NCBI GenBank assembly: GCA_964404285.1
Contig: CAYOJK010000013.1
Location: 1-64,000, forward strand
Reading direction: 5' to 3'
DNA length: 64,000 nucleotides
DNA from: JBASEY01 sp964404285
Lineage (GTDB): Bacteria > CSSED10-310
Shown here: piece after piece, positions 47,759 through 56,823 of the stretch
Layout: the number at the start of each line of letters is the position of its first letter
Numbering within the stretch: the stretch's first letter is position 1
Notes under the pieces: generated by a model
Seen by the model: only the letters and a program-made list of their open reading frames with translations
Database searches by the model: none
What the model was told of the DNA's origin: nothing
Program-made: the position numbers and the translations under genes

Positions 47759-49159
47759 TCAGAACACAACTGTTCTCACCAAGCGGAAGCCCATGTTGTT
47801 GTGCGGGTACGACGGGCCGAACTGGAGGCGATACCCAGACCGGCAGCCCTTAGCGTCGCTGACTGAACAGCCGCTCCGGCCGACGCGGTTGTAACCGGAG
47901 TCCGGGCCGACATAGTCGGTCACCGTGCCCGTTGGATAAGAATTATTAAACCAGTCCCAGCACCACTCCCAGACATTCCCGTGGACATCCTTCAGATTCC
48001 AGGGATTCGGCAGCTTGCTTCCCACAACTTCTGTCCTACCAGGATTGTTGGCACGGTAAACACAATACTGTTCCAAAATTGGATGCGTCCCTGGTGTGAA
48101 GACCTCACAATTATCGTCATTATAATTGGGTTCATCACACGAAAACGGACCACTTGTGCCAGCTCGCGTGAAGTATTCCCATTCCCCTTCTGTCGGCAAT
48201 CGATACCCGTCCGCATTGAAATTACAATAGATTGGTTCAGTCGCATAATTTTCATCTGTCACCGGTGTCGTATAGTCGGCATCCTTGTAATAACACTGCG
48301 TGAAACCGTTCTGCAACGACAACAGATTCGCAAACAACAACGACTCAAACCAGGCGCATTTCTGCACAGGATGACTCTTCGTCGGGCTTGTACTCGTCTG
48401 GCTTGGATCGTTTGGCAATGTTGCTTGATAGCCTTGAAGGTCCGCCCACATTTGACGGGAAATCTCTGTTTCCATCACCGCGAGGTGCCTTGTCAAAATG
48501 TGCGTAAACTGCACCCCCTCACCCTCCCATCGACAGGGTTCCGTATCAGGTGATCCCTGCGTGAACATTCCGGCGGGCACAAACCGCATGTTTCCCACAA
48601 TCGGGTCTGTGGCTAACAAATCACCGGGCGGAAAAGGCGGGGTCGGAGTCGGGCTTGGTGTGATAGTGGGAGTCGAAGTCGGGGCTGTGGGCGCACTGGT
48701 CGGCACAGGGGTTGGGGTCCACTTGTGAGCGGAATCAAACCAAAAATCCTGGTAATCATAGTTCCACGTCTCCATGTCCAGAAACCAAGCGCCCCAGAAA
48801 ACCATCGGCCCGAAGGGAATGAATTCATCGATATTCTCGAAATCAAACTCAAGGAAAATCACATGGGATTCATCAGGGTGAATATCATGAATTTCAAAAT
48901 CCACCTCCTCTGAGAATGACGGCCAGAAGAAATATTCACCCAGCGCTTCAAGAATACCGAAGATAGCCGCATCTGACGCCATCGGACCCCAATTTTTCAT
49001 GTAAAGCTCGGCTTTGAAATGGTCGAATGAAATGAACCCGCCATCATTCAAACGCATCTCGACATCGATGTCGACAACAGCGCATGCCGACGGCAGCCAA
49101 CACCACATCAGGACACTTGAAAGGATCAACGTTTTGATCCGCCAATCAAAGTTTTTCAT
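47759..49159 (-). CDS. Secreted aromatic-beta-domain + SUMF1 protein with variable C-terminus
   Basis: 466 residues. Signal peptide to about residue 27 (near ACAV). A ~120-residue beta domain follows (IDVEMRLNDGGFISFDHFKA, GEYFFWPSF, GPMVFWGAWF), related to the C-terminal domain of the two Kelch proteins. A Thr-Pro linker leads to a SUMF1 domain (NMRFVPAGMFTQGS, METEISRQMW, GYRLPTEGEWEYF, LKDVHGNVWEWCWDW). The usual RGGSW is RSGCS here and CRSAxR is CRSGYR, so this copy is slightly atypical. Likely an exported ligand-binding protein. GAGGAG lies 12 bases before the ATG. Confidence 0.87.
   Translation of the reverse strand: MKNFDWRIKTLILSSVLMWCWLPSACAVVDIDVEMRLNDGGFISFDHFKAELYMKNWGPMASDAAIFGILEALGEYFFWPSFSEEVDFEIHDIHPDESHVIFLEFDFENIDEFIPFGPMVFWGAWFLDMETWNYDYQDFWFDSAHKWTPTPVPTSAPTAPTSTPTITPSPTPTPPFPPGDLLATDPIVGNMRFVPAGMFTQGSPDTEPCRWEGEGVQFTHILTRHLAVMETEISRQMWADLQGYQATLPNDPSQTSTSPTKSHPVQKCAWFESLLFANLLSLQNGFTQCYYKDADYTTPVTDENYATEPIYCNFNADGYRLPTEGEWEYFTRAGTSGPFSCDEPNYNDDNCEVFTPGTHPILEQYCVYRANNPGRTEVVGSKLPNPWNLKDVHGNVWEWCWDWFNNSYPTGTVTDYVGPDSGYNRVGRSGCSVSDAKGCRSGYRLQFGPSYPHNNMGFRLVRTVVF
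47772..47908 (-). other. Variable region (DGR-target-like) of the 47759 gene
   Basis: Residues after the RSGCS segment are VSDAKG; after CRSG they read YRLQFG, then PSYPHNNMGF. Two adjacent AAC codons (NN) look template-like. Confidence 0.7.
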
Positions 49160-49620
49160 AATTAATAAACTCCTCTTGCCTTGAACGACTGATGATTAAA
49201 GAAATGCCGAGCATTATCAGAGAATGACCTTACCTTTTTGAAAAAACTATCCTTTAACAAACGACTCTTTCCCTCAACATTTCAAAGAATACAACACTTG
49301 TGTTTATTATTTCACAACTCAAAAAATTATCAAGAGCGAAAAAGTCTCAATTTGACTTGTAACCATTTTAAAATCCCTCTGGCTTCAGGTAAAACACCCG
49401 CTGGAACATTGAGATCGCGCGTTCAATCCCCTGCTTCCCCATTGCTGGAGAAGGGATCGCGGGATGAGGTCTAAGCTCGGAAATGGCCAGTGAATAAGGT
49501 CTCTCAGGGTGATGCCTTACAAGATCGGGAGAAGGATCATGCCTATAAAAAATTCAGGATTGCGTTTTCAAGTCCGAGATTAAATCTGCGACAGGCGTTG
49601 ACCATCTGGGATCGCGTCGG
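49160..49620. other. Intergenic region with no recognised gene
   Basis: Upstream of the 47759 gene. It holds a promoter not resolved by eye, a 'ccccattgctggagaaggg' relic of the dispersed family near 49437, and otherwise unremarkable DNA. Confidence 0.45.
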
Positions 49621-49758
49621 ATTTTGGAAGTCTGTCCCCCGAAATGTCCCCGAATTTACTTTCAACGACTTACAGAATTACGGATGTTGATTTTGGAAGT
49701 CTGTCCCCCGAAATGTCCCCGAATTTACTTTCAACGACTTACAGAATTACGGATGTTT
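49621..49758. repeat. 69-bp tandem duplication with GGGGGACAGACTTCC motif
   Basis: 49621-49689 and 49690-49758 are almost identical. Each begins 'attttggaagtctgtccccc' and ends 'attacggatgtt'. Frames across them are artefacts. Confidence 0.92.
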
Positions 49759-49856
49759 GTTCCTCAAATTGCCAAAGAAGAGATAGGGGCGGTTCGCGGA
49801 TCGCCTTCGACCTCATCCCCAAAACTTAAGACAAGTAGGTAGCGCTGGACAGACCA

Positions 49857-50125
49857 AGTTGGGGACAGACTTCCAATTTAATCGTTGATCGAGACCTTAT
49901 TGGCGTTCATTCGTGCTTCTTCCCCAGAAACTATAAATACTGAAATCCAACACTTGGAAATTGGTTATTGGAAATTGGACATTGCATTCTCAATGATTGT
50001 TTGAACACGATTACAAAAATTACAAAGATGGGCAGGATTAGATTACGAGACAGACGAAGATTGTTGAATAACATTTTATTGGTTTTAAAACCTTATTCGC
50101 GTTCATTCGCGGTTAATAAAAACAG
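49857..50125. repeat. Composite intergenic repeat cassette
   Basis: GGGGACAGACTTCCAATTT, then 'cgttgatcgagaccttatt', 'ccaacacttggaaattgg', 'tttgaacacgattacaaaa', 'gcgttcattcgcggttaat'. Very close to 59393-59660 and the first half of 61570-61950. Confidence 0.85.
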
Positions 50126-50154
50126 CATTCCTCGATAGCGGCGCATAACAGCGT

Positions 50155-50240
50155 CCGGTTTCGCCCTGATTCCCGATTGCGATGCCGGGGGCTAGCGCCC
50201 CCTTTCGGCATTCGCATCGTCAATCTGAGGACGAAACCGG
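50155..50240. other. Long imperfect hairpin downstream of a variable region
   Basis: CCGGTTTCG and CGAAACCGG outer arms, GATTGCGATGCC / GGCATTCGCATCGTCAATC middle arms, GGGGGC-TAGC-GCCCCC tip. It starts about 17 bases beyond the stop codon of the 50257 gene. Near-identical hairpins with other tip loops follow the 52556 and 59801 genes. Confidence 0.85.
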
Positions 50241-50256
50241 TTCTCGAGAGCACACA

Positions 50257-51717
50257 TCAGGACGAAACTGTCCTCACGACGCGCAAGCCTAGGCGGTTGG
50301 ACGTGAACGACGGGGTGTTCGTGAGGCGACTTGCTGACCGGCAGAGCCCGGCGTTGTGGCTCCAACTTCCGCCCCGGAAGACGCGGCGGAAACCGGAACC
50401 TGGGCCGACATAGTCGGTCACCGTTCCCGTTGGATAAGATTCTGCATACCAGTCCCAGCACCACTCAAACACATTTCCATGCACATCCTTCAGATTCCAG
50501 GGATTCGGCATCTTGCTTCCCACAACTTCTGTCCCACCGAGCAACCCACCGGGATTGTTGGCGCAGTAAAAACAATAATTCTCCAGTGTCTGATGTGTCC
50601 CCGGTGTGCAGGAACCGCAATTACCGGAATTATAATACGGTTCGTCACACGAAAACGGACCACTTGTGCCGGCTCGGGCAAAGTGTTCCCATTCCCCTTC
50701 AGTCGGCAAGCGATACCCATTTGCATTGAAATTACAATAGATTGGTTCAGTCGTATAATTCGAAGCTGTCAAAGGTATCGTATATTCAGCATCCATGTAA
50801 TAGCAACGGGTAAAACCGTTCTGTAACGACAATAGGTTCGCAAACAACACCGACTCATACCAGGTGTTTTGCTGCACAGGATAATTTGGCCCTGGGCTGA
50901 CTGTTTCGTTGCTGGGATCATCCGGTAGAGTCGGCTGAGCAACCTTCAACAATGCCCACATCTGACGAGAAACCTCCGTTTCCATCACCGCGATGTTCTT
51001 CGTCAAAATGTGCGTGAACTGCGGTCCTTCGGAGTCCCATCGACAGGGTTCCGTATCCGGTGATCCCTGCGTGAACGTTCCGGCAGACACAAACCGCATT
51101 ATGCCGGCGATCGGCTCAATGGCAAACAAATCACCCGGAGCTGGAATCGGAGTCGGTGTCGGGGTTTGAGTCGGTGTGTGAGTCGGCGTGTTGCTGGGAG
51201 TTGAAGTTGGAGTCGAAGTCGGAGTATTGGTTGGGTAAGGTGTGTAGGTAGGATAAGGAGTGTATGTAGGCACATTCGTAGGCGTCTGAGTCGGGAAAGG
51301 AGTATAAGTGGGATAAGGAGTCCAGGTAGGCACATTCGTAGGCGTCTGAGTCGGCACAGGAGTCGAGGTTTGAGTCGGAGCATGTGTCGGAGTCGGTGGT
51401 TCTAGGGGATCTTCGCACTCTCCCGTCCCTAACACCGTTAGGAATATCGCCTGAGCGTCCGCTGACGTCACACTGCCACTGCCATTGCAGTCCGCCGCGC
51501 ATTCCTCTTCATAAGTCGGCGAATACTGACCCAACGTGATGAAAAACGCCAGTTGAGCATCCGCAGCGGTTAGCAAACCATCCAGGTTCACGTCCCCGTG
51601 ATTGATGCAATCTGACACAACCGATCGAGCGGCAAACCCGGAATAAACCGCAAACACTATAACCATGCAGACTGCTAATGCTTTCAAAACAATCGTATGA
51701 ACCCCTGACTGTTTCAT
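50257..51717 (-). CDS. Secreted dockerin + Thr-Pro linker + SUMF1 protein with variable C-terminus
   Basis: 486 residues. Signal peptide to about residue 30 (GFAAR). Dockerin-like domain with two calcium loops (GDVNLDGLLTAADAQ, CNGSGSVTSADAQ). A ~75-residue linker of Thr-Pro-Thr/Tyr repeats comes next (period about 4-6 residues). Then the SUMF1 domain: IMRFVSAGTFTQGS, METEVSRQMW, GYRLPTEGEWEHFARAG, SGPFSCDEPYYNSGNC, LKDVHGNVFEWCWDWY, RGGSW, CRSAS, LGLRVVRTVSS. Nearly identical to the 59801 gene over N-terminus, linker and flanks, but different in the last ~45 codons. Good ribosome-binding site (GAGGAGG). Likely displayed through its dockerin on a cohesin protein, by inference. Confidence 0.9.
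   Translation of the reverse strand: MKQSGVHTIVLKALAVCMVIVFAVYSGFAARSVVSDCINHGDVNLDGLLTAADAQLAFFITLGQYSPTYEEECAADCNGSGSVTSADAQAIFLTVLGTGECEDPLEPPTPTHAPTQTSTPVPTQTPTNVPTWTPYPTYTPFPTQTPTNVPTYTPYPTYTPYPTNTPTSTPTSTPSNTPTHTPTQTPTPTPIPAPGDLFAIEPIAGIMRFVSAGTFTQGSPDTEPCRWDSEGPQFTHILTKNIAVMETEVSRQMWALLKVAQPTLPDDPSNETVSPGPNYPVQQNTWYESVLFANLLSLQNGFTRCYYMDAEYTIPLTASNYTTEPIYCNFNANGYRLPTEGEWEHFARAGTSGPFSCDEPYYNSGNCGSCTPGTHQTLENYCFYCANNPGGLLGGTEVVGSKMPNPWNLKDVHGNVFEWCWDWYAESYPTGTVTDYVGPGSGFRRVFRGGSWSHNAGLCRSASRLTNTPSFTSNRLGLRVVRTVSS
50272..50408 (-). other. Variable region (DGR-target-like) of the 50257 gene
   Basis: Residues after GGSW are SHNAGL; after CRSA they read SRLTNT, then PSFTSNRLGL. Compared by hand with the 59801 copy: about 25 differences at codon positions 1 or 2 and 5 at position 3. 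Confidence 0.78.
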
Positions 51718-51839
51718 TTGAAATACCTCCTCAGTGATGACTATTTTACAAACTCTTCAACTCATCCGCTTAGGTATTGATTATATTCTATCAACAAAGC
51801 ATTTTGCAACTGTTTTTCCACCAAATTCACTCGACAGCC

Positions 51840-52245
51840 TCACGCCATCACCCGAAGAAACCTCATCCCCCGGCCCCTTTCGAACCTCGACCTCATCCCC
51901 CGGCCCCTTCTCCATCGCCGGAGAAGGTGGGCTGTTATTCTGGGGCGAATTTTCTACAGATGACACAAATGAGCACTGATGGGAATATTAGAGGCGCCTA
52001 GACGGCACGCGATGAGTGATTAGTGGCTAAGTGTGTGTTAGTGGGTAACGCTAGAGACAGACCAAGTTGGGGACAGACTTCCAGAAGGATGCTTAAATTA
52101 AAATTGGGGGACAGACTTCCAATTTAATCGTTGATCGAGACCTTATTGGCGTTCATTCGCGTTCATTCGTGGTTCTTCCCCAGAAACTATAAATACTGAA
52201 ATCCAACACTTGGAAATTGGTTATTGGATATTGGATATTGGATGT
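51840..52245. repeat. Repeat-rich intergenic block
   Basis: 'ccccggccccttctccatc' block, two GGGGACAGACTTCC motifs (52070-52083 and 52108-52125), then 'gagaccttattggcgttca', 'ccaacacttggaaattgg'. The stretch 51730-52200 is nearly the same as 61230-61680. No gene in 51718-52555. Confidence 0.85.
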
Positions 52246-52453
52246 TGAACCCCCCGCCTCTCACCTCATTCATCCCATTTGTCCCATATTCCTCGTCCCA
52301 TCCGTCCCATCGGTCCCATACCCCTCCTTTTGTCGGATAGCAACGTCACTATTTTCTGGAAGGTATCTGGAAACCCATCACAGGTTCAGGCTGGAAGCCC
52401 GTTCCATAGGTTTATTATATTAATAAAACCTTGAACACAGCGCATGACTGCGT

Positions 52454-52539
52454 CCAGTTTCGCCCTGATTATCCGATTGCGATGCCGGGGGCTTTTGCCC
52501 CTTTCGGCATTCGCATCGTCAATCTGCGGAAGAAACCGG
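52454..52539. other. Long imperfect hairpin downstream of a variable region
   Basis: Same structure as 50155-50240 with tip GGGGGC-TTTT-GCCCC. One outer arm is changed (CCAGTTTCG against GAAACCGG). Lies just beyond the stop codon of the 52556 gene. Confidence 0.85.
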
Positions 52540-52555
52540 TTCTGGAGAGCACATA

Positions 52556-53761
52556 TCAGAATATAACTGTTCTCACCAAGCGGAAGCCCATGTCGTCGCA
52601 CGTGTCCGACGGGGGGCTCCAACCGCGATACGCTGACCGGCAAATATTAGGGCCACGAGTCCAGCCGCCGCCTCGGTTGGCACGGCCGGGACTGGAATCC
52701 GGGCCGATATAGTCGGTCACCGTTCCTGTTGGATAACCTGCATACCAATCCCAACACAATTCCATTACATTTCCATGCACATTTTTCAGATTCCAAGGAT
52801 TCGGCAACTTGCTTCCCACAACTTCTGTCCTACCAGGATTGTTGACACTGTAAACACAATGCTGTTCCAAAATTGGATGCGTTCCCGGTGTATAGGAGTC
52901 ACAATTGGTGGAATTATAATCCGGTTCGTCACACGAAAACGGGCCACTTGTGCCGGCTCGGGCAAAGTGTTCCCATTCCCCTTCAGTCGGCAGGCGATAC
53001 CCATTTGCATTGAAATTACAATAGATTGGTTCAGTCGTATAATTCGAAGCTGTCAAGGGTATCGTATATTCAGCATCCATGTAATAGCAACGCGTAAAAC
53101 CGTTCTGTAACGACAACAGGTTCGCAAACAACACCGAATGATACCAGTTGCTATGCTGTACCGGATGATCCATCGTCGGGCTGACACTCGTGTCACTTGG
53201 ATCGTTTGGCATTGACTCCTGAACAGCTTGAAGATCCGCCCACATCTGACGAGAAACCTCTGTTTCCATCACAGCGATGTTCTTCGTCAAAATGTGCGTG
53301 AACTGCGGCCCCTCGCTACCGTATCGACAAGGTTCCGTATCCGGCGATCCCTGCGTGAACTCTCCGGCAGGCACAAACCGCATGTTGCCGACAATCGGGT
53401 CTGTGGCAAACAAATCACCCGGAGCAGGAGTCGGAGTCGGCGTTTCCAGGGGATCTTCACATGCACCCGTCCCCAACGCCGCAAGGAATATCATCTGAGC
53501 GTCCGCTGACGTTACACTACCGTCACCATTGCAGTCCGCCGCGCATTCCTCTTCATATGTCGGCGAATACTGACCCAACGTAATGAAAAATGCCAGTTGA
53601 GCATCCGCTGCAGTTAGCAAACCATCCAGGTTTACATCACCATGATTGATGCAATCAGAAACAACCGATCGAGCGGCAAACCCTGAATAACCCGTAAACA
53701 CAAAAACCATGCAAACTGCAAACAGTGTCAAAATAAATCTATAAATACTTGCCCGTTTCAT
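52556..53761 (-). CDS. Secreted dockerin + SUMF1 protein with variable C-terminus
   Basis: 401 residues from the ATG at 53761 (GAGGAGG upstream; an ATG at 53782 is less likely). Signal peptide to about residue 28. Dockerin-like domain (GDVNLDGLLTAADAQ, CNGDGSVTSADAQ). Only a very short Thr-Pro linker (TPTPTPAPG). SUMF1 domain with NMRFVPAGEFTQGS, METEVSRQMW, YRLPTEGEWEHFARAG, LKNVHGNVMELCWDWY, RGGGW, CRSAY, MGFRLVRTVIF. Tryptophan to leucine in the WEWCWDW motif (MELCWDW) is unusual. Same expected role as the 50257 product. Confidence 0.9.
   Translation of the reverse strand: MKRASIYRFILTLFAVCMVFVFTGYSGFAARSVVSDCINHGDVNLDGLLTAADAQLAFFITLGQYSPTYEEECAADCNGDGSVTSADAQMIFLAALGTGACEDPLETPTPTPAPGDLFATDPIVGNMRFVPAGEFTQGSPDTEPCRYGSEGPQFTHILTKNIAVMETEVSRQMWADLQAVQESMPNDPSDTSVSPTMDHPVQHSNWYHSVLFANLLSLQNGFTRCYYMDAEYTIPLTASNYTTEPIYCNFNANGYRLPTEGEWEHFARAGTSGPFSCDEPDYNSTNCDSYTPGTHPILEQHCVYSVNNPGRTEVVGSKLPNPWNLKNVHGNVMELCWDWYAGYPTGTVTDYIGPDSSPGRANRGGGWTRGPNICRSAYRGWSPPSDTCDDMGFRLVRTVIF
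52572..52710 (-). other. Variable region (DGR-target-like) of the 52556 gene
   Basis: Residues after GGGW are TRGPNI; after CRSA they read YRGWSP, then PSDTCDDMGF. Confidence 0.72.
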
Positions 53762-53879
53762 TGTAAATGCCTCCTCGCTCACAAATGGTTAACAATCTCT
53801 TTTACGAAATTATTGTACAACAAATATTATTCAAATTGAAAACCATTTATACATTTTTTCTTCTCGATTTTATCCGGCA

Positions 53880-54190
53880 GCCGCGCGCTTTCGCCCGGAA
53901 AGATTTCATCCCATCCCCCGGCCCTTTCTCCATTGCCGGCGAAGGGGGGCTGTTATTCCGGGGAAGGTTATCCGCAGATGAACATAGTGGGTAGTGGGTA
54001 GCGCTGGACAGACTAAGTTGGGGACAGACTTCCAATTTAAAATCCTATCGTTGATCGAGACCTTATTGGCGTTCATTCGCGTTCATTCGCGGTTCTTCCC
54101 CAAAAACTATAAATGCTGAAATCCAACACTTGGTGATTGGTTATTGGATATTGGATATTCGATCGTCCATTCGCGTTCATTCGCGGTTTA
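53880..54190. repeat. Repeat-rich intergenic block
   Basis: 'ccccggccctttctccatt', 'ggggacagacttccaattt' (54019-54037), 'gagaccttattggcgttca', 'ccaacacttggtgattgg' and 'cgttcattcgcggtttaca' blocks. No gene in 53762-54267. Confidence 0.8.
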
Positions 54191-54267
54191 CAATCAAAAT
54201 GATCAACATCCTCACCGAGAATCAAGGGTGGGAATAGACTCACACGAAGGGTTATGGAAGACAGAAC

Positions 54268-56550
54268 TCAAGGCAAAACATTTCTGACAAGGCGAAAGCC
54301 AAGGTAGATATTTTTAATCGATGGTTCTATCCAAGCGCGATAGGCTGATCGGCTGAAACAAGCGTAATCACACCAAGAGCCGCCCCGGAAAACACGACCG
54401 GAACCGGAGCCCGGGCCGACATAGTCGATCACCAGCTCTGTTGGATAATCCGCATACCAGTCCCAACACCACTCCCAGACGTTTCCGTGCACGTCATACA
54501 GCCCCCATGAATTCGGTAACTTGCTCCCCACAACTTCCGGGCGGTCGAGATTGTCGGCACAGTAAACACAATACTTCTCTAGCGATGGATGAGTCCCTTC
54601 CGCGCATGAATCACAATTACCGGAATTATAATTAGGTTCATCACACGAAAATGGGCCGCTTGTACCGGCTCGGGTAAAGTATTCCCACTCCCCTTCCGTC
54701 GGCAACCGATATCCGTTCGCATTGAAATTACAATAAATCGGCTCTGTGGTAAAATTCCAATCTACCACGGCTTCCGTAAATTCGGGATCCATAAAATAAC
54801 ACTGCCTAAAACCATTCTCCAACGACAACAAATTCGCAAACAACACTGCCTGATACCACCTAACTTTCTGGACAGGATGCTTCAGCGTTGGGCTATGGTG
54901 TAAATAACTCGGATCTTTCGGTAAGTTCGGCATAGCGGTTTTTAAATCTGCCCACATCTGACGAGAAACCTCCGTTTCCATTACCGCGATGTTCTTCGTC
55001 AAAACATGTGTGAACTGGGGACCCTCGAAGGGATATCCACAGGGTTCCATATCCGGGGAACCTTGCGTGAGCGCTCCGGCAGGCGCCAACCGCATGTTTC
55101 CGATAATTGGGTCTGTAGCAACCAAGTCCCCTGGCGCATGCGTTGGAGTAGGGGTTGGCATGTTGGTCGGTGTTTGAGTCGGTGTTTGAATGGCTGATAC
55201 TGTTCTTATAAGGCGGAAACCCAGATGGTTGAAAGCATTTGACGGATAAATAAAGATGCGACTTGCAGAGCGACAGTTCCTGGGCTCGTCACGCCAAGCG
55301 CCGCCACGGAGAACGCGATAGGAACCGGAACTTGGTCCAAGATAGTCGTTCAGCGTTCCCGTTGAATAGCCCGCTGCATACCAGTCCCAACACCACTCCC
55401 AAACATTACCGTGAACATCTTTCAGATTCCAGGGATTCGGCCATTTGCTCCCCACAACCTCTGCCTGTCCCAGACCGTCTACACAATAAACACAATACCG
55501 ATCCAGTGTCTGAAGGCTCCCCAGAGAACAAGATTCACACGTATTGGATTTGTAATAGGACTCATCACACGAAAAAGGACCGCTTGTGCCGGCTCGAGTA
55601 AAATATTCCCATTCTCCTTCAGTCGGCAACCGATATCCGTCAGCAGTGAAATCGCAGTAAAATTCATCGTCGATGTTGTAGTTTGTTGTATTTACAACTG
55701 TCGTGAGCGCTGCATCTTTATAATAACACCTCGAAAAACCATTCTGCAGCGACAACAGGTTCGCAAACAACACCGACTCATACCAGGTGATTTGCTGAAC
55801 AGGATGATCCATTGTGGGGCTTGTATCAGCGTCACTTGGATCGTCCGGCAACATCGGCTGAACAGCTTTAAGATCAGCCCACATTTGACGAGAAACCTCC
55901 GTTTCCATCACCGCGATGTCCTTCGTCAAAACATGTGTGAACTGCGGTTCCTCATTTATCTTTCGACAGGGCTCCGTATCCGGTGAGCCCTGTGTATATG
56001 TTCCCGCTGCAATAAAGCGCATATTTTCCACAATCGGCTCTACTGAAAACAAATCTCCCTGAGGATACATCGGTGTAGGAGTCGGCGTTGGAGTTGGAGT
56101 GGTCGTAGGCGTCCACTTGTGCTCATGGCCCAGCCGGAAGTTTTGAAAATCATAATTCCAGGTCTCCATGTCCACAAACCAGGCGCCCCAAAAAACCATC
56201 GGCCCGAACGGGATGAACGCGTCGATATCAGGAAAATCAAACTCCAAAAAAAGCGCTGTCGATTTCCCGGCCTCGATGTCCTGGACTCTAAAATCCACTT
56301 CCGTTGTAAAGGATGGCCAGAAAAAATATTCGCCCATAATTTCAAGAATGCCGAATATCGAAACATCCGGTTTCATAAAACCCCAATTGGTCATCAAAAG
56401 CTCGGCCTTGAAATGATCGAACGAAACGAATCCGGCATCATTCAGGCGCATCTCCACATCGATATTAACCGCATCGACCGCCGGCAACACACAAAACACC
56501 AATAAGCTCGGCAAGATAAAAACATTGATCATCCATTCGCAGTGTTTCAT
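54268..56550 (-). CDS. Secreted protein with aromatic beta domain and two SUMF1 domains, both with variable ends
   Basis: 760 residues. Signal peptide to about residue 28 (near AVDAV). Aromatic beta domain (IDVEMRLNDAGFVSFDHFKA, GEYFFWPSF, GPMVFWGAWF), Thr-Pro linker, SUMF1 domain 1 (about 190-455), Thr-Pro linker, SUMF1 domain 2 (about 475-760). Each domain has METEVSRQMW, GYRLPTEGEWEYFTRAG, HGNVWEWCWDWY and a GGxW...RSAxR...LGFRL end. Two lectin-like modules in one chain suggest avidity or two binding sites. Ribosome-binding site AAAAGGAGG, conserved promoter at 56616-56644. No dockerin, so attachment differs from the dockerin class. Confidence 0.9.
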   Translation of the reverse strand: MKHCEWMINVFILPSLLVFCVLPAVDAVNIDVEMRLNDAGFVSFDHFKAELLMTNWGFMKPDVSIFGILEIMGEYFFWPSFTTEVDFRVQDIEAGKSTALFLEFDFPDIDAFIPFGPMVFWGAWFVDMETWNYDFQNFRLGHEHKWTPTTTPTPTPTPTPMYPQGDLFSVEPIVENMRFIAAGTYTQGSPDTEPCRKINEEPQFTHVLTKDIAVMETEVSRQMWADLKAVQPMLPDDPSDADTSPTMDHPVQQITWYESVLFANLLSLQNGFSRCYYKDAALTTVVNTTNYNIDDEFYCDFTADGYRLPTEGEWEYFTRAGTSGPFSCDESYYKSNTCESCSLGSLQTLDRYCVYCVDGLGQAEVVGSKWPNPWNLKDVHGNVWEWCWDWYAAGYSTGTLNDYLGPSSGSYRVLRGGAWRDEPRNCRSASRIFIYPSNAFNHLGFRLIRTVSAIQTPTQTPTNMPTPTPTHAPGDLVATDPIIGNMRLAPAGALTQGSPDMEPCGYPFEGPQFTHVLTKNIAVMETEVSRQMWADLKTAMPNLPKDPSYLHHSPTLKHPVQKVRWYQAVLFANLLSLENGFRQCYFMDPEFTEAVVDWNFTTEPIYCNFNANGYRLPTEGEWEYFTRAGTSGPFSCDEPNYNSGNCDSCAEGTHPSLEKYCVYCADNLDRPEVVGSKLPNSWGLYDVHGNVWEWCWDWYADYPTELVIDYVGPGSGSGRVFRGGSWCDYACFSRSAYRAWIEPSIKNIYLGFRLVRNVLP
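54283..54420 (-). other. Variable region of SUMF1 domain 2 in the 54268 gene
   Basis: Residues after GGSW are CDYACF; after SRSA they read YRAWIE, then PSIKNIYLGF. The Cys of CRSA is Ser here. Third-base conservation is weaker than in the dockerin class. Confidence 0.6.
55198..55345 (-). other. Internal variable region of SUMF1 domain 1 in the 54268 gene
   Basis: Residues after GGAW are RDEPRN; after CRSA they read SRIFIY, then PSNAFNHLGF. It lies in the middle of the gene, followed by a Thr-Pro linker rather than a stop. Confidence 0.6.
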
Positions 56551-56615
56551 GGCTAAGCCCTCCTTTTAAATCATTAAAAAAACGTCGCTCGCAAATCTCT
56601 CGACTATGTATTATC

Positions 56616-56644
56616 AGTGTAGTTAATTTGAGAAAGACTGTCAA
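56616..56644 (-). promoter_or_regulatory. Conserved sigma-70-type promoter
   Basis: Minus-strand TTGACA (56639-56644), 17 bases, TACACT (56616-56621). Same element before the 56824 and 62014 genes. Confidence 0.65.
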
Positions 56645-56689
56645 TTGGCAGTGGGGAGTGATTAGTGAGTGGTGGGTAGCGCTGGACAT

Positions 56690-56785
56690 AAGTTGGGGAC
56701 AGACTTCCAATTTAAAATCCTATTGTGGATCGAGACCTTATTGGCGTTCATTCGCGTTCATTCGCGGTTAATAAAACCAGAATTC
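56690..56785. repeat. Dispersed repeat blocks
   Basis: TTGGGGACAGACTTCCAATTT (56694-56713) followed by 'gagaccttattggcgttca' and 'gcgttcattcgcggttaat'. Confidence 0.8.
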
Positions 56786-56823
56786 ATCAACATTCTAGAT
56801 AGCATCCGGTTCGGAAACACACA

